DNA of 64,000 nt from Streptomyces sp. HUAS YS2 (GCF_033343995.1 NZ_CP137573.1:2513001-2577000); one strand, 5' to 3'. Shown: positions 36,972 to 46,448, counted from the first letter of the stretch. Translations and numbers: made by a program. Notes: generated from the letters alone by a model not told the origin.

Positions 36972-38196
36972 GGCGGACCAAAGGTACGCGGGCGCTGACG
37001 GCGGTCCCGGCCCCGGCCTCGCTCTCCACCGTGACCTCGCCGGCCACCCGGGCTGCGCGGGCCCGCATCCCGTCGAGGCCGAACCCGCCCTCGACGGTGC
37101 GCTCCTGGACGTCCGAGGGATCGAAGCCCTTGCCGTCGTCGCGGACGTCGAGGGTGACCTCGTCGCCCATGTAGGAGAGGGTGACGCCGGCCCGGCCGGC
37201 CGCCGCGTGCCGGTCCGTGTTGGCGAGGGCCTCCTCTGCGATCCGCAGCAGGGTGGCGGCGAGTTCGTCGTGCAGCGGCTCCTCGGTGCCGGTGACGGTG
37301 AACCGGGCGTGGACGCCGGTGCGTTCGGCCCAGGCGGCGACGGTCTTCGCCAGGGCCTCCGGGAGGGTGTCGTGCTCCAGGGCGGCCGGGGCGAGGTTCT
37401 GCACCGAGCGGCGGGCCTCGCCGAGGGAGTGCCGGGCCAGGGCCTGTGCGCGGTCGAGGTGGACGCGGGCGGAGGCCGGGTCGCCGGCGGCGGAGACGGC
37501 CTGGAGCTGGGCGATGATGCCGGCCAGGCCCTGGGCGATGGTGTCGTGGATCTCGGCGGCCAGGCGGCGGCGTTCGTCGGCGACTCCGGCCTCGCGGGCC
37601 TGGACCACGAGCTGGGCGTGCAGCGCGGAGTTCTCCTCCAGGGCGCGCTCCAGGGCGGTGATGGTGGCGGCCTTCTCCCGGGCGTGCTCGGCCTCTTTGT
37701 TGCTGATCTGGCTGAACACGGTGGAGAGTCCGGCGTTGACCACGAACAGGCCGCCGAAGAGCAGCCATTGGACCGCAGAGCCGGGTGGCAGCCCGCCGGA
37801 CTGGGAGCCCGCCATGGTGACGGCCACGGCGATCAGGGCGGGCCGGACCAGCCGGGCCCGGACCACGTTGGCCACGTCGAAGTAGCCGATCGAGGCGTAG
37901 ATCGCGAAGAGCGGGTTGAGCCAGGTGAGCGCGAAGGCAAGGACGGTGCGCAGTCCGTAGTACAGCTCGCCGCGCGGGGAGGGGGTGGCGAGGCCCGGCG
38001 CGGCGGTCAGCTGCCACCACACCTGGAGGACCAGCGCCGCGAGGGCGAGCGCCCCGGCCGCGTACGGCGTGCCGGGGCTCATGACCTCGTCGGCGGCGGC
38101 CGCGCCGACGACCGCCGAGACGGCGAGCAGGGCGTACGGGCCGTAGCGGAAGAACTGGGCCCAGCGCTGCTCGGCCGTGGTGGTGGTCGTCGTCAT
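36964..38196 (-). CDS. Sensor histidine kinase (HisKA_3/NarX type)
   Basis: A 410-residue membrane kinase. Four to six hydrophobic stretches occupy residues 18-160, then a helical linker (EAEHAREKAATITALERALEEN), the dimerisation box with phospho-acceptor His217 in RRRLAAEIHDTIAQGL, and a GHKL ATPase domain with N-box RIAEEALANTDRHA and G-boxes VRDDGKGFD and GGFGLDGMRARA. There is almost no extracellular sensor domain, so it may sense within the membrane or via the adjacent transporter. It begins 20 bases after the permease gene. Confidence 0.93.
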   Translation of the reverse strand: MTTTTTTAEQRWAQFFRYGPYALLAVSAVVGAAAADEVMSPGTPYAAGALALAALVLQVWWQLTAAPGLATPSPRGELYYGLRTVLAFALTWLNPLFAIYASIGYFDVANVVRARLVRPALIAVAVTMAGSQSGGLPPGSAVQWLLFGGLFVVNAGLSTVFSQISNKEAEHAREKAATITALERALEENSALHAQLVVQAREAGVADERRRLAAEIHDTIAQGLAGIIAQLQAVSAAGDPASARVHLDRAQALARHSLGEARRSVQNLAPAALEHDTLPEALAKTVAAWAERTGVHARFTVTGTEEPLHDELAATLLRIAEEALANTDRHAAAGRAGVTLSYMGDEVTLDVRDDGKGFDPSDVQERTVEGGFGLDGMRARAARVAGEVTVESEAGAGTAVSARVPLVRHD

Positions 38197-38215
38197 CCGC
38201 CCCCGCCTCTCCCGC

Positions 38216-38956
38216 TCATTCCCAGGTGAACCGGCGCCGGGCGACGGCGACCAAGGCCACGGTCCAGACCGCGGTCACCGCGAGGTGCGTCCAGCTCGGC
38301 CACTGGCCGGCCGCGGCCTGGTCGAGGGCCTGGGCGGACGCGCCCAGCGGGGTGAGGCCGACGATGTCCTGCAGCAGCTCGGGCATGGCACCGACCGGCA
38401 GCCAGACGCCGGAGGTGAACATCGCCGGGAAGAATACCGCCGAACCGACCGCCTGAGTGATCTTGGTGGTGCGGCTGACCGCGGAGACCGCCGCGCCGAT
38501 CGCGAGGGCGGACAGTGCGGCGAGCACCAGGGCGACCAGGTAGCCGGCGAGCTGGCGGGGCAGCGCGACGCCGAAGGCGAGACGGCCGACGGCCAGGGCG
38601 ATCAGCGTGGAGCCGACGACCGCCGCGCCGTGCAGCGCGATCTGGGCGTTGATCAGCGCCCCGGGCTTCATCGGGGTGGTCGCCATGCGGCGCAGGATGC
38701 CGCGCTCGCGGTAGCCGGTGAGGACCGGTGGCATCGACTGGATCGCCGAGGTGATCATCGCGAGCAGGATCGCGATCGGCACGTACAGGTCGACCGTCCG
38801 CAGGCCGCCGAGGTCGGCGGAGGGCTCGCGGAACGCGGGGATGCAGCCGATCACGACGAGGAGCAGGGTCGGGAAGGCGAGGATCCAGAACAGGGCGCCG
38901 GGCTCGCGGGTGAAGAGGCGGGCCTCGGCCTTCAGTACGGCGGTGCCGGTGCTCAC
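38216..38956 (-). CDS. ABC-2 type transporter permease
   Basis: A 246-residue permease with six predicted helices, starting VSTGTAVLKAEARLFTREPG, then the first helix ALFWILAFPTLLLVVIGC. The segment GYRERGILRRMATTPMKP is the usual ABC-2 coupling region, and SAVFFPAMFTSGVWLP marks the late core helices of this family. GTG 38956 overlaps the ATPase gene stop by GTGA. It pairs with the ATPase to form an exporter of drug-efflux type; substrate unknown. Confidence 0.92.
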   Translation of the reverse strand: MSTGTAVLKAEARLFTREPGALFWILAFPTLLLVVIGCIPAFREPSADLGGLRTVDLYVPIAILLAMITSAIQSMPPVLTGYRERGILRRMATTPMKPGALINAQIALHGAAVVGSTLIALAVGRLAFGVALPRQLAGYLVALVLAALSALAIGAAVSAVSRTTKITQAVGSAVFFPAMFTSGVWLPVGAMPELLQDIVGLTPLGASAQALDQAAAGQWPSWTHLAVTAVWTVALVAVARRRFTWE

Positions 38957-39855
38957 TTGTCGGTTCCCGTCAGGTCGAGGAAGGCGTCGTCGAGGGTGGC
39001 GTCGGAGACGCGGAGGTGGTGGGCGGTGACGCCCTGCTGCGCGAGGTGGGAGAGCACGGCGCCGGCGGTGTCGTCGCCGTGGACGGTGATCCGGCCGTCC
39101 CGCGCCTCGTCGACGGACATGACTCCGGGCAGGACGCCCAGGGCGCGGACGTCGAGCGGGGCGGAGGGCTGGAAGGAGACCACCGTGTTGGCGGAGGCCC
39201 GTTCGATCAGCCCGCCGGGGGTGTCGAGGGCGGTGATCCGGCCGCGGTCGACGACGGCGATCCGGTCGCAGAGGCGCTGGGCCTCCTCCATGAAGTGGGT
39301 GACCAGCAGGACGGTGACGCCGCTGTCGCGGACCTCCTCGACGAGCTGCCAGGTGTCGCGGCGGGCCCGCGGGTCGAGGCCGGTGGTCAGCTCGTCCAGG
39401 ACGACGACCTTCGGGTTGCCGATCAGGGCGAGGGCGATGAACAGCCGCTGCTTCTGGCCGCCGGACAGCTTCCCGAACCGGGCGTCGAGCCGCGCCGTCA
39501 GGCCGAGCCGTTCGGCGAGTTCCCGCCGGTCGGCCGGGCTCGGGTAGCAGGCCGCGTACAGCTCCAGCGCCTCGCGGACCGTCAGCTTGGCCTGCAGCTC
39601 GCTCTCCTGGAGCTGCGCGCCGAGCAGCAGGGTGACCCGATCGCGGTCGGCGACCGGGTCGTACCCCGCCACCCGTACCGTTCCGGAGTCGGGCGTCCGC
39701 AGCCCCTCCACGCACTCGACGGTGGTGGTCTTCCCGGCCCCGTTGGGCCCGAGGATCCCGAAGATCTCCCCCTCGGCGACCTCGAACGACACCCCGTCGA
39801 CGACCTTCCGGGCGCCGTACGACTTGTGCAGTTCCCGTACCTCGATCATTGCCAT
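38953..39855 (-). CDS. ABC transporter ATP-binding protein (DrrA/ABC-2 type)
   Basis: A 300-residue ATPase of the drug-efflux type. Walker A is GPNGAGKTT, signature KLSGGQKQR, Walker B VVVLDELTTGLD and the switch is LLVTHFMEE; the C-terminal 80 residues are the usual DrrA-like extension. The ATG at 39855 (MAMIEVRELHKSYG) is chosen; an ATG two codons later is possible. It is the first gene of the unit ATPase-permease-kinase-regulator, all overlapping or within 20 bases. It diverges from the exporter pair across 167 bases. Confidence 0.93.
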   Translation of the reverse strand: MAMIEVRELHKSYGARKVVDGVSFEVAEGEIFGILGPNGAGKTTTVECVEGLRTPDSGTVRVAGYDPVADRDRVTLLLGAQLQESELQAKLTVREALELYAACYPSPADRRELAERLGLTARLDARFGKLSGGQKQRLFIALALIGNPKVVVLDELTTGLDPRARRDTWQLVEEVRDSGVTVLLVTHFMEEAQRLCDRIAVVDRGRITALDTPGGLIERASANTVVSFQPSAPLDVRALGVLPGVMSVDEARDGRITVHGDDTAGAVLSHLAQQGVTAHHLRVSDATLDDAFLDLTGTDK

Positions 39856-40022
39856 GCCCCAAGGCTGCCGACCGGGCGGGGGCCGCCACATCGGCCGAAC
39901 CGCTCGTCCTCGGCATCGACCGATCGGTTGACGGGGCGTACGACCCCCCGTTCGGACCGGGGTGCCACGCGGCCGAAAAAGCGGGTGAGACGTGTCAGGG
40001 GCCAACCCTACGATCGGGCCTG

Positions 40023-41813
40023 ATGCCCGAGAAACGTGACTCCGCCGAAGACCGATCCACCGTTCGTTCGCTGCTGCGGTTGTGGCCCTATCTCCGGCCC
40101 GTCCGGCTGCGCTGGGGGACGGCGGCCCTGGTGGCCGTCGTCGCCTCGTGCCTCGGGCTGGTGATACCGCTGGTGCTGAAGTGGATCGTGGACGGTCCGG
40201 TGGCGGCGCGGGACCCGGGCGGGGTGTGGCTCGGGGCGCTGTACGTGCTGCTGCTCGGGATCGCCGAGGCGCTGCTGTTCGGGTTCCGGCGCTGGCTGGT
40301 GGGCCGGCCGCTGGCGAGCGTCGAGGCGGCGATGCGGGCGGATCTGTACCGGCATCTGCAGCGGCTGCCGATCTCCTTCCACGACCGGTGGGCCTCGGGG
40401 CAGTTGCTGTCCCGTGGGACGACGGACCTGAGCCTGCTGCGGATGTTCCTGGTCTTCCCGCTGACCTTCCTGTTCGTCAACGGCGTGACGATCCTGGTCG
40501 GTTACGTGGTGCTGCTCGACCAGCAGTGGACGCTCGGCCTGGTGCTGCTCGCGCCGGTCGCCCCGCTCGTGGTGCTCTGCACGTTCTTCGAGAAGCGGTA
40601 CGCGGTCGTCGCGCGGCGCGCCCAGGACCAGGTCGGCGACCTGACCACGGTGGTGGAGGAGAGCGTCCTCGGCATCCGGATCGTCAAGGGCTTCGGCCGA
40701 CACCGCAGCCAGGCGACCGCCTTCCGCGCGCTGGCCGGGCTGCTGCGCGGCACGGAACTGGACAAGGCCCGGCTGCTCGCCGGGATCTGGGCGCTCATCA
40801 CGATCCTGCCGGAGGTCGCCGTCGGCGCGGCGCTGGTGGTCGGCACGGTGCAGGTCGCCGACGGCGACCTGTCGGCGGGCACGCTGGTCGCCTTCCTGTC
40901 GACGACGCTGGCGCTGCGCTGGCCGGTGGAGTCGATCGGCTTCCTGCTCGCGATGAGCCAGGAGGCGGCGACGGCGACGGAGCGGTTCTTCGAGGTGATG
41001 GACGAGCCGGAGGAGGACATCGGCCCGGCCGGGACCGCCGCCGCCGAGGCAACGCCGCGGGCCGACGGGGTGCGGTTCGAAGGGGTGTCGTTCCGCTACC
41101 CGGACGCCCCCGACGGGAGTCCGCCCGTGCTCGACGGGATCGACCTGCACGTGCGGGCCGGCGAGACGCTCGCCCTGGTGGGTGCGACCGGCTCAGGCAA
41201 GACCACGCTCACCGCCCTCGTACCCCGGCTGCACGAGGCGACCGGCGGCCGGATCCTGCTCGACGGCGAGGACATCACGCACATGCCGCGCGAGCGGCTG
41301 CGCGAACTGGTCTCGGTCGCCTTCGAGGAGCCGACGCTGTTCTCGGCGAGCGTCGGCGAGAACGTCCTCATGGGCGGCGGCGACGCCGACGCCATGACCC
41401 GCGCCCTGGCCGTCGCGCAGGCCGAGCAGTTCGTCGCCGCGCTGCCCGGCGGCACCGCGACCCAGGTCGGCGAGCAGGGCCTGAGCCTGTCCGGCGGCCA
41501 GCGCCAGCGCCTCGCGCTGGCCCGCGCGGTCGTCGGCCGGCCGCGGTTCCTCGTCCTCGACGACCCGCTGTCCGCGCTGGACGTGCACACCGAGGCCCTG
41601 GTGGAGGCGGCGCTGCGCGAGGTGCTGCGCGGCACCACCGCGCTCGTCGTCGCGCACCGCCCGTCCACCGTGCTGCTCGCCGACCGGGTGGCGCTGCTGT
41701 CCGAGGGCCGGATCACGGCCGTCGGCACCCACCACGAACTGCTCCGCGACCATCCCGAGTACGCCTGGCTGATGTCCGGCGACGCCGAGGACCGGGGGAC
41801 CGACCCGCGATGA
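40023..41813 (+). CDS. ABC exporter half-transporter with degenerate ATPase site (subunit 1)
   Basis: A 596-residue type IV exporter half: six membrane helices in residues 20-320, then the nucleotide-binding domain. Walker A is GATGSGKTT, the signature is the canonical LSGGQRQR, but the Walker B ends LVLDDPLSALD, so the catalytic Glu is Asp514. That is the mark of the degenerate-site subunit of heterodimeric exporters. It overlaps subunit 2 by ATGA. The ATG at 40023 starts MPEKRDSAED; a TACGAT -10-like box lies only about 11 bases upstream, so the message may have a very short leader. Confidence 0.93.
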   Translation: MPEKRDSAEDRSTVRSLLRLWPYLRPVRLRWGTAALVAVVASCLGLVIPLVLKWIVDGPVAARDPGGVWLGALYVLLLGIAEALLFGFRRWLVGRPLASVEAAMRADLYRHLQRLPISFHDRWASGQLLSRGTTDLSLLRMFLVFPLTFLFVNGVTILVGYVVLLDQQWTLGLVLLAPVAPLVVLCTFFEKRYAVVARRAQDQVGDLTTVVEESVLGIRIVKGFGRHRSQATAFRALAGLLRGTELDKARLLAGIWALITILPEVAVGAALVVGTVQVADGDLSAGTLVAFLSTTLALRWPVESIGFLLAMSQEAATATERFFEVMDEPEEDIGPAGTAAAEATPRADGVRFEGVSFRYPDAPDGSPPVLDGIDLHVRAGETLALVGATGSGKTTLTALVPRLHEATGGRILLDGEDITHMPRERLRELVSVAFEEPTLFSASVGENVLMGGGDADAMTRALAVAQAEQFVAALPGGTATQVGEQGLSLSGGQRQRLALARAVVGRPRFLVLDDPLSALDVHTEALVEAALREVLRGTTALVVAHRPSTVLLADRVALLSEGRITAVGTHHELLRDHPEYAWLMSGDAEDRGTDPR

Positions 41814-43615
41814 CCACGACCTCTCCCGACCCGTTCGACCAGGACGACCTGCCCACCCCGCCCCGCGCGACCGGCACGCTGCTGCGGTCCCTGCTCGCCC
41901 CGTACCGCGCCCGCGTGGTGCTCTCCGCCGTACTGCTGCTGCTCCAGCAGGCCGCCGTGCAGGCCGGCCCGCTGCTCGTCGCGTACGCCATCGACCGCGG
42001 CGTGCCCGCGCTGCGCGCCGGCGATCACGGCCCGCTGATCGCGGTGGCCGTGGGCTACCTCGGCTGCGCGGCCGCGGCGGGCCTGTTCCAGTACTCCTTC
42101 ATCCGGGTCTCGGCGCACGTCAACCAGGACGTGCTGCTGGAACTTCGGGAGCGCATCTTCCGGCACGCGCAGGCGCTGAGCCTGGACTTCCACGAGCGGT
42201 ACACCTCGGGCCGGCTGATCTCCCGCGCGACCGCCGACGTCGAGTCGCTGCGCGAACTCCTCGCGGAGGGCCTGCAGGAGCTGATCGGCGTCGTCCTCGC
42301 CTTCGTGTACATCTCGGCGATGCTGCTCTGGCTGGATCTGGGCATCGGGGCCGTGGCGGTCGCCTCGTTCGTCCCGCTGTATCTGCTGGTACGGCTCTAC
42401 CAGCGGCGCGCCGCGGTGGCCTTCGCCGCGCGGTCGACGGCGATCGCCTCGGTGATCGTGAAGTTCGCGGAGACGATGAACGGGATCCGGCCGGTGCGGG
42501 CGTTCCGCCGCGAGGCGGTCAACGACGCCGAGTTCCACACGCTCAACCACCGCCACGAGCGGGCCAACGGCGACGCGATCCTGGAGATGGCGCGGTACGT
42601 GGTCGGCTCGCGGCTGGTCGCCAACACGGCGGTCGCGGGGATGGTGCTGTGGGGTGCGTACCGGGTGGCGGGCGGGACGCTCGCGCTGGGCGTACTGGCG
42701 GCGGCGGTGCTGTACATGCGGCGGCTGTACGACCCGATCGACCGGCTCGGCATGTTCCTGAACTCGTACCAGTCGGCCGCCGCGTCGCTGCAGAAGATCG
42801 CCGGGCTGCTCGCGCAGGCGCCGACGGTGCCGGAGCCGGTCGCGCCGCGCGAGCTGCCGGTCCGGACGGACGGGCGGCCGGGCCGCGAGGTGGTCTTCGA
42901 GGACGTCCGGTTCGCGTACCGGACCGGCGGCGAGGTGCTGCCGCGGTTCGCTCTGACGATCCCGGCCGGGCAGACCGTCGCGGTGGTCGGCTCGACGGGC
43001 GCGGGCAAGTCGACGCTGGCGAAGCTGCTGGCCCGGTTCTACGACCCCACGGAGGGGCGGGTGCTGCTCGACGGGGTCGACGTGCGCGAGCTGGCGACGC
43101 CGGAACTCCGGCGTGGGGTGGTGATGGTGACGCAGGAGGCGTTCCTGTTCTCCGGCACGGTCGCGGAGAACATCGCGATCGGCCGGCCGGACGCGACCCG
43201 CGAGGAGATCGAGCACGCGGCGAAGGCGATCGGCGCGCACGACTTCATCGCGGGGCTCCCGGACGGCTACGACACGGACGTGCGCAAGCGGGGCGGCCGG
43301 ATCTCGGCGGGCCAGCGCCAGCTGGTCGCCTTCGCCCGGGCGCTGCTGGCGGACCCGGCCGTGCTGATCCTGGACGAGGCGACGAGTTCGCTGGACGTAC
43401 CGGGCGAGCGGGCGGTGCAGCGGGCGATGGACACGGTCCTGGCGGGCCGTACGGCGGTGGTCATCGCCCACCGCCTGTCGACGGTCGAGATCGCGGACCG
43501 CGTCCTGGTGATGGAGTCCGGCCGCATCGTGGAGGACGGCCCGCCCGCCGAACTGACCGCCGGCGCGGGCCGGTTCGCGGGCCTGCACCGGGCCTGGCGG
43601 GAGAGCCTGGTCTGA
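41810..43615 (+). CDS. ABC exporter half-transporter (subunit 2, catalytic Glu present)
   Basis: A 601-residue partner of subunit 1. A polar lead of about 20 residues precedes six membrane helices (to about 340). Walker A is GSTGAGKST and Walker B is LILDEATSSLD with Glu523, so it keeps the catalytic base, while the signature is altered to ISAGQ (residues 498-502) instead of LSGGQ. Its intact Walker site would pair with the good signature of subunit 1, and the other site would be degenerate on both faces. Substrate is unknown. The stop is inside a hairpin. Confidence 0.94.
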   Translation: MTTTSPDPFDQDDLPTPPRATGTLLRSLLAPYRARVVLSAVLLLLQQAAVQAGPLLVAYAIDRGVPALRAGDHGPLIAVAVGYLGCAAAAGLFQYSFIRVSAHVNQDVLLELRERIFRHAQALSLDFHERYTSGRLISRATADVESLRELLAEGLQELIGVVLAFVYISAMLLWLDLGIGAVAVASFVPLYLLVRLYQRRAAVAFAARSTAIASVIVKFAETMNGIRPVRAFRREAVNDAEFHTLNHRHERANGDAILEMARYVVGSRLVANTAVAGMVLWGAYRVAGGTLALGVLAAAVLYMRRLYDPIDRLGMFLNSYQSAAASLQKIAGLLAQAPTVPEPVAPRELPVRTDGRPGREVVFEDVRFAYRTGGEVLPRFALTIPAGQTVAVVGSTGAGKSTLAKLLARFYDPTEGRVLLDGVDVRELATPELRRGVVMVTQEAFLFSGTVAENIAIGRPDATREEIEHAAKAIGAHDFIAGLPDGYDTDVRKRGGRISAGQRQLVAFARALLADPAVLILDEATSSLDVPGERAVQRAMDTVLAGRTAVVIAHRLSTVEIADRVLVMESGRIVEDGPPAELTAGAGRFAGLHRAWRESLV

Positions 43616-43652
43616 CGGGGGCAACGGCCCCGTCCGCCCGTTGTGGGGGCGG
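43614..43652. terminator. Convergent terminator region after the ABC exporter
   Basis: GACGGGG/CCCCGTC (7-bp stem, 43614-43634) and CCGCCC/GGGCGG (43634-43652) lie in the 45-base gap between convergent stops at 43615 and 43661. Confidence 0.65.
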
Positions 43653-43660
43653 GCGTGTCC

Positions 43661-45226
43661 TCAGAACCGCGCCAGGACGGACGCGTCCTGGGACGCGCGG
43701 GGCGCGGCCGGCGCGGCCTCGGCCGCCTGGTCGCGCGGGGCGCCGCGGAGGAGCCACAGGGCGAGGCCGGCGGCCAGGAGCATCGTGGCCGCGGCGCCCG
43801 CGCCGGCCGCGCCGAGGCCCGAGACGAAGGCCTCGCGGGCCTCCCGCATCAGGGCCGCCGCCGCGTCCGCCGGTAGCCGCGCGGCCGTGGCGACCGCGCC
43901 ACCGAGGGTGTCGCGGGCCGCGGCGGGGGCGGCGTCGGGCATCGCGGCGGCGTAGACGGCGGTGCCGAGGGAGCCGAGGATCGCCATGCCGAGCGCGCCG
44001 CCCAGCTCCTGGCCGGATTCGAGCACCGCCGCCGCCGAGCCGGCCCGCTCCGGCGGGGCCGCGCCGAGGGCGAGCTCGTTGGCCAGGGTCATCGCGCCGA
44101 CCAGGCCGCCCGCGTACACCGCGCTCGCGGTGAGCACCGCCCAGAAGGGCGTCGAGGTGTCGGTGAGGGCGAGCCAGCCGAAGCCGGCCGCGGACACCAG
44201 GCAGCCGCCGCCCATCACGTACGCCCGGTCGATCCGCTGCGCGAGCGCCGCACAGACGGGCGCGGCGACCATGACGCCACCGGACGGCACGAGGCTCCAC
44301 AGCGCGGACTCGAAGGGGCTCTTGCCGAGCACGGACTGCAGGTACTGGGTGATGAACACGGCGAAGCCGACGGTGGCGGCCATCGCCATCAGGTTCACCA
44401 GCACCGCGCCGCCGTACGTGCGCTGCCGGACGAGCGCCAGGTCGACCATCGGGTGCGCGAGGCGGGTCTGGCGGTGCACGAACAGGCCGCCGATCAGCAG
44501 TCCGGCCACGATGCCGAGCGCGGGCGCCGGCGCCCAGCCGTCCTGGGCGAGTTCCTTGATCCCGTGGATGACGGGAAGCAGCGCGGCGAGCGAGAGCAGG
44601 CTGCTGACGAAGTCGAACGGGCCGCGCACGGGGACCTTGGACTCGGGCAGCAGGATCGGCCCGAGGAGCAGCAGCAGCGCCATCGCGGGCAGGTTGACGA
44701 GGAAGACCGAGCCCCACCAGAAGTGTTCGAGCAGCGCGCCGCTGAGGACCGGGCCGAGCGAGATGCCGCTGGCCATGACTGCCGTCCAGACGGTGACCGC
44801 CTTGGCCCGCTGCGCGGGGTCCGCGAACAGGACCCGGATGAGCGCCAGCGTCGACGGCATCAGGCAGGCGCCGGCCACGCCGAGCAGCGCGCGGGCCGCG
44901 ATGAGGGTGCCTGGGCTGGTCGCGTAAGCGGCGGCCGGCGAGGCCGCGCCGAAGAGCGCCGCGCCGAACAGCAGCAGCCGGCGGCGGCCGATGCGGTCGC
45001 CGAGCGCGCCCATGGTGATGAGGAGTCCGGCCAGGACGAAGCCGTACATGTCGAGGATCCACAGCTGGGCGGTGGCGCCGGGGCGCAGGTCCGCGCTGAT
45101 GGACGGGATGGCGAAGTAGAGGATGGACACGTCCATCGAGACGAGGAGCAGGGGCAGCATCAGGACGCCGAGCGCCGTCCAGGCGCGGCGTCCGGCGAGT
45201 GCGTCGGGCGACATCGAAGAGGTCAT
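43661..45226 (-). CDS. MFS drug exporter (DHA2, 14 helices)
   Basis: A 521-residue proton-driven exporter. The first helix LGVLMLPLLLVSMDVSILYF carries the DHA2 motif D1, the 2-3 loop GALGDRIGRRRLLLFGA is motif A, and ARALLGVAGACLMPSTLALI is in helix 4. Length and count of hydrophobic stretches fit 14 helices. It diverges from a GntR-TetR regulator gene, the classical layout for drug-induced efflux. ATGs at 45226 and 45214 are both possible. Confidence 0.93.
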   Translation of the reverse strand: MTSSMSPDALAGRRAWTALGVLMLPLLLVSMDVSILYFAIPSISADLRPGATAQLWILDMYGFVLAGLLITMGALGDRIGRRRLLLFGAALFGAASPAAAYATSPGTLIAARALLGVAGACLMPSTLALIRVLFADPAQRAKAVTVWTAVMASGISLGPVLSGALLEHFWWGSVFLVNLPAMALLLLLGPILLPESKVPVRGPFDFVSSLLSLAALLPVIHGIKELAQDGWAPAPALGIVAGLLIGGLFVHRQTRLAHPMVDLALVRQRTYGGAVLVNLMAMAATVGFAVFITQYLQSVLGKSPFESALWSLVPSGGVMVAAPVCAALAQRIDRAYVMGGGCLVSAAGFGWLALTDTSTPFWAVLTASAVYAGGLVGAMTLANELALGAAPPERAGSAAAVLESGQELGGALGMAILGSLGTAVYAAAMPDAAPAAARDTLGGAVATAARLPADAAAALMREAREAFVSGLGAAGAGAAATMLLAAGLALWLLRGAPRDQAAEAAPAAPRASQDASVLARF

Positions 45227-45249
45227 GGCGGGAGCGAAGCACCGGCGGG

Positions 45250-45343
45250 GTGTACACGTCTCCGCTCGCCCTAGTGCACTGCCGCACCGGACCCGAACAT
45301 GGCTGGTGGAAGCCGTGTACGGCGTCCAGGTGCACTAGTACAC
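45250..45343. promoter_or_regulatory. Operator cluster between the MFS exporter and its regulator
   Basis: Related palindromes lie in the 125-base divergent gap: GTGTACAC at 45250-45257, CTAGTGCAC at 45271-45279 and GTGCACTAGTACAC at 45330-45343. The second and third share a GTGCACTAG core in opposite directions, and the third is nearly a perfect palindrome around CTAG. The last lies just before the regulator start and overlaps its probable -10 (TACACT), so the regulator likely represses itself and the exporter. Confidence 0.6.
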
Positions 45344-45351
45344 TCCCCGCC

Positions 45352-46260
45352 GTGGCCGATCGACCGCCCTACCTCGTCATCGCCTCGGCGATCCGCGCCC
45401 GGATCGCGTCCGGCGAACTCGCGCCGGGCGACCGGGTGCCGTCCACCCGCGCGCTCACCCGGGAGTGGGGGGTGGCGATGGCGACCGCCACGAAGGCGCT
45501 GGCGACGCTCCGTCAGGAGGGTCTGGTGCGGCCGGAGCCGGGCGTCGGGACGGTGGTCGTACGGCAGTCCGCGCACGGGTCCGGGCCGGCCGCGTCGGCG
45601 CTGAGCCGGGAGCGGATCGTGCGGGCGGCGCTGGACATCGCGATCGCGGAGGGGCTGCCGGGGCTGACGATGCGCCGGGTGGCGACGGCCCTGTCGACGT
45701 CGACGATGGCGCTGTACCGGCATGTTCCGGGCAAGGGCGAGCTGGTCCGGCTGATGACGGACGTGGCCTGCGGCGAGGTGCCGTTGGGGCCGGTGCCGGC
45801 GGACTGGCGGACCGGACTCGAACGGGCCGCGCACTGGCTGCGGGACGTGTACACGCGGCACCGCTGGATGGCGCAGGCGATGGCCTCGTTCACCCGGCCG
45901 ATCGCCTCGCCGAACGCGATGGCGTACACGGAGTGGGTGCTGAAGGTGCTCCGGGGCACCCGGCTCGGCCCCGGCGACAAGCTCCACGTGCACCTGATGA
46001 TCTTCGCCTTCGTCCAGGGCATCGCCATGGCGGCGGACCTGGAGGAGCAGGCGAAACAGGACAGCGGTATCTCCGACGACGAGTGGATGTCGCAGAACGA
46101 GTCTCGCTTCGACGCGATCGCGGGGCCGGGCGACCTTCCGCTGCTGCACACCCTCGCGGCGGAGGGGGACTTCGAGCTCGACCTGGACTCCCTCTTCGCG
46201 TTCGGGCTCCGGCGAACGCTGGACGGCATCGCCGCGTTGATCGACGAAACGTCCGCTTAA
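45352..46260 (+). CDS. Chimeric GntR-TetR transcriptional regulator
   Basis: A 302-residue repressor with two different DNA-binding domains. Residues 1-75 are a GntR winged helix (RIASGELAPGDRVPSTRALT, then ATKALATLRQEGLVRPEPG, then the wing). Residues about 88-140 are a TetR-type helix-turn-helix (ERIVRAALDIAIAEGLPGLT, STSTMALYRHVPGKGELV), followed by the TetR ligand domain. The fusion is known in actinobacteria. GTG 45352 lies 8 bases after a palindromic operator, so the message may be almost leaderless. Its target is the divergent MFS gene. Confidence 0.88.
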   Translation: MADRPPYLVIASAIRARIASGELAPGDRVPSTRALTREWGVAMATATKALATLRQEGLVRPEPGVGTVVVRQSAHGSGPAASALSRERIVRAALDIAIAEGLPGLTMRRVATALSTSTMALYRHVPGKGELVRLMTDVACGEVPLGPVPADWRTGLERAAHWLRDVYTRHRWMAQAMASFTRPIASPNAMAYTEWVLKVLRGTRLGPGDKLHVHLMIFAFVQGIAMAADLEEQAKQDSGISDDEWMSQNESRFDAIAGPGDLPLLHTLAAEGDFELDLDSLFAFGLRRTLDGIAALIDETSA

Positions 46261-46448
46261 CGAACACGGGTCTTCGGGCTCCGGACGATTTTTGGCCAAC
46301 TTGACGCCACAGTCATGACAGGTACCCGTCACAGGTGCCACTCTCTCCCCCGGCTCTTCGCACCACAGTTCGCGCACCACAGCTCTGTTTGCTCCGCCCG
46401 GCCGGCCCCACCCAGCCGTCCGGTACCCCCCTCGCAAAAGGAGTTCGC

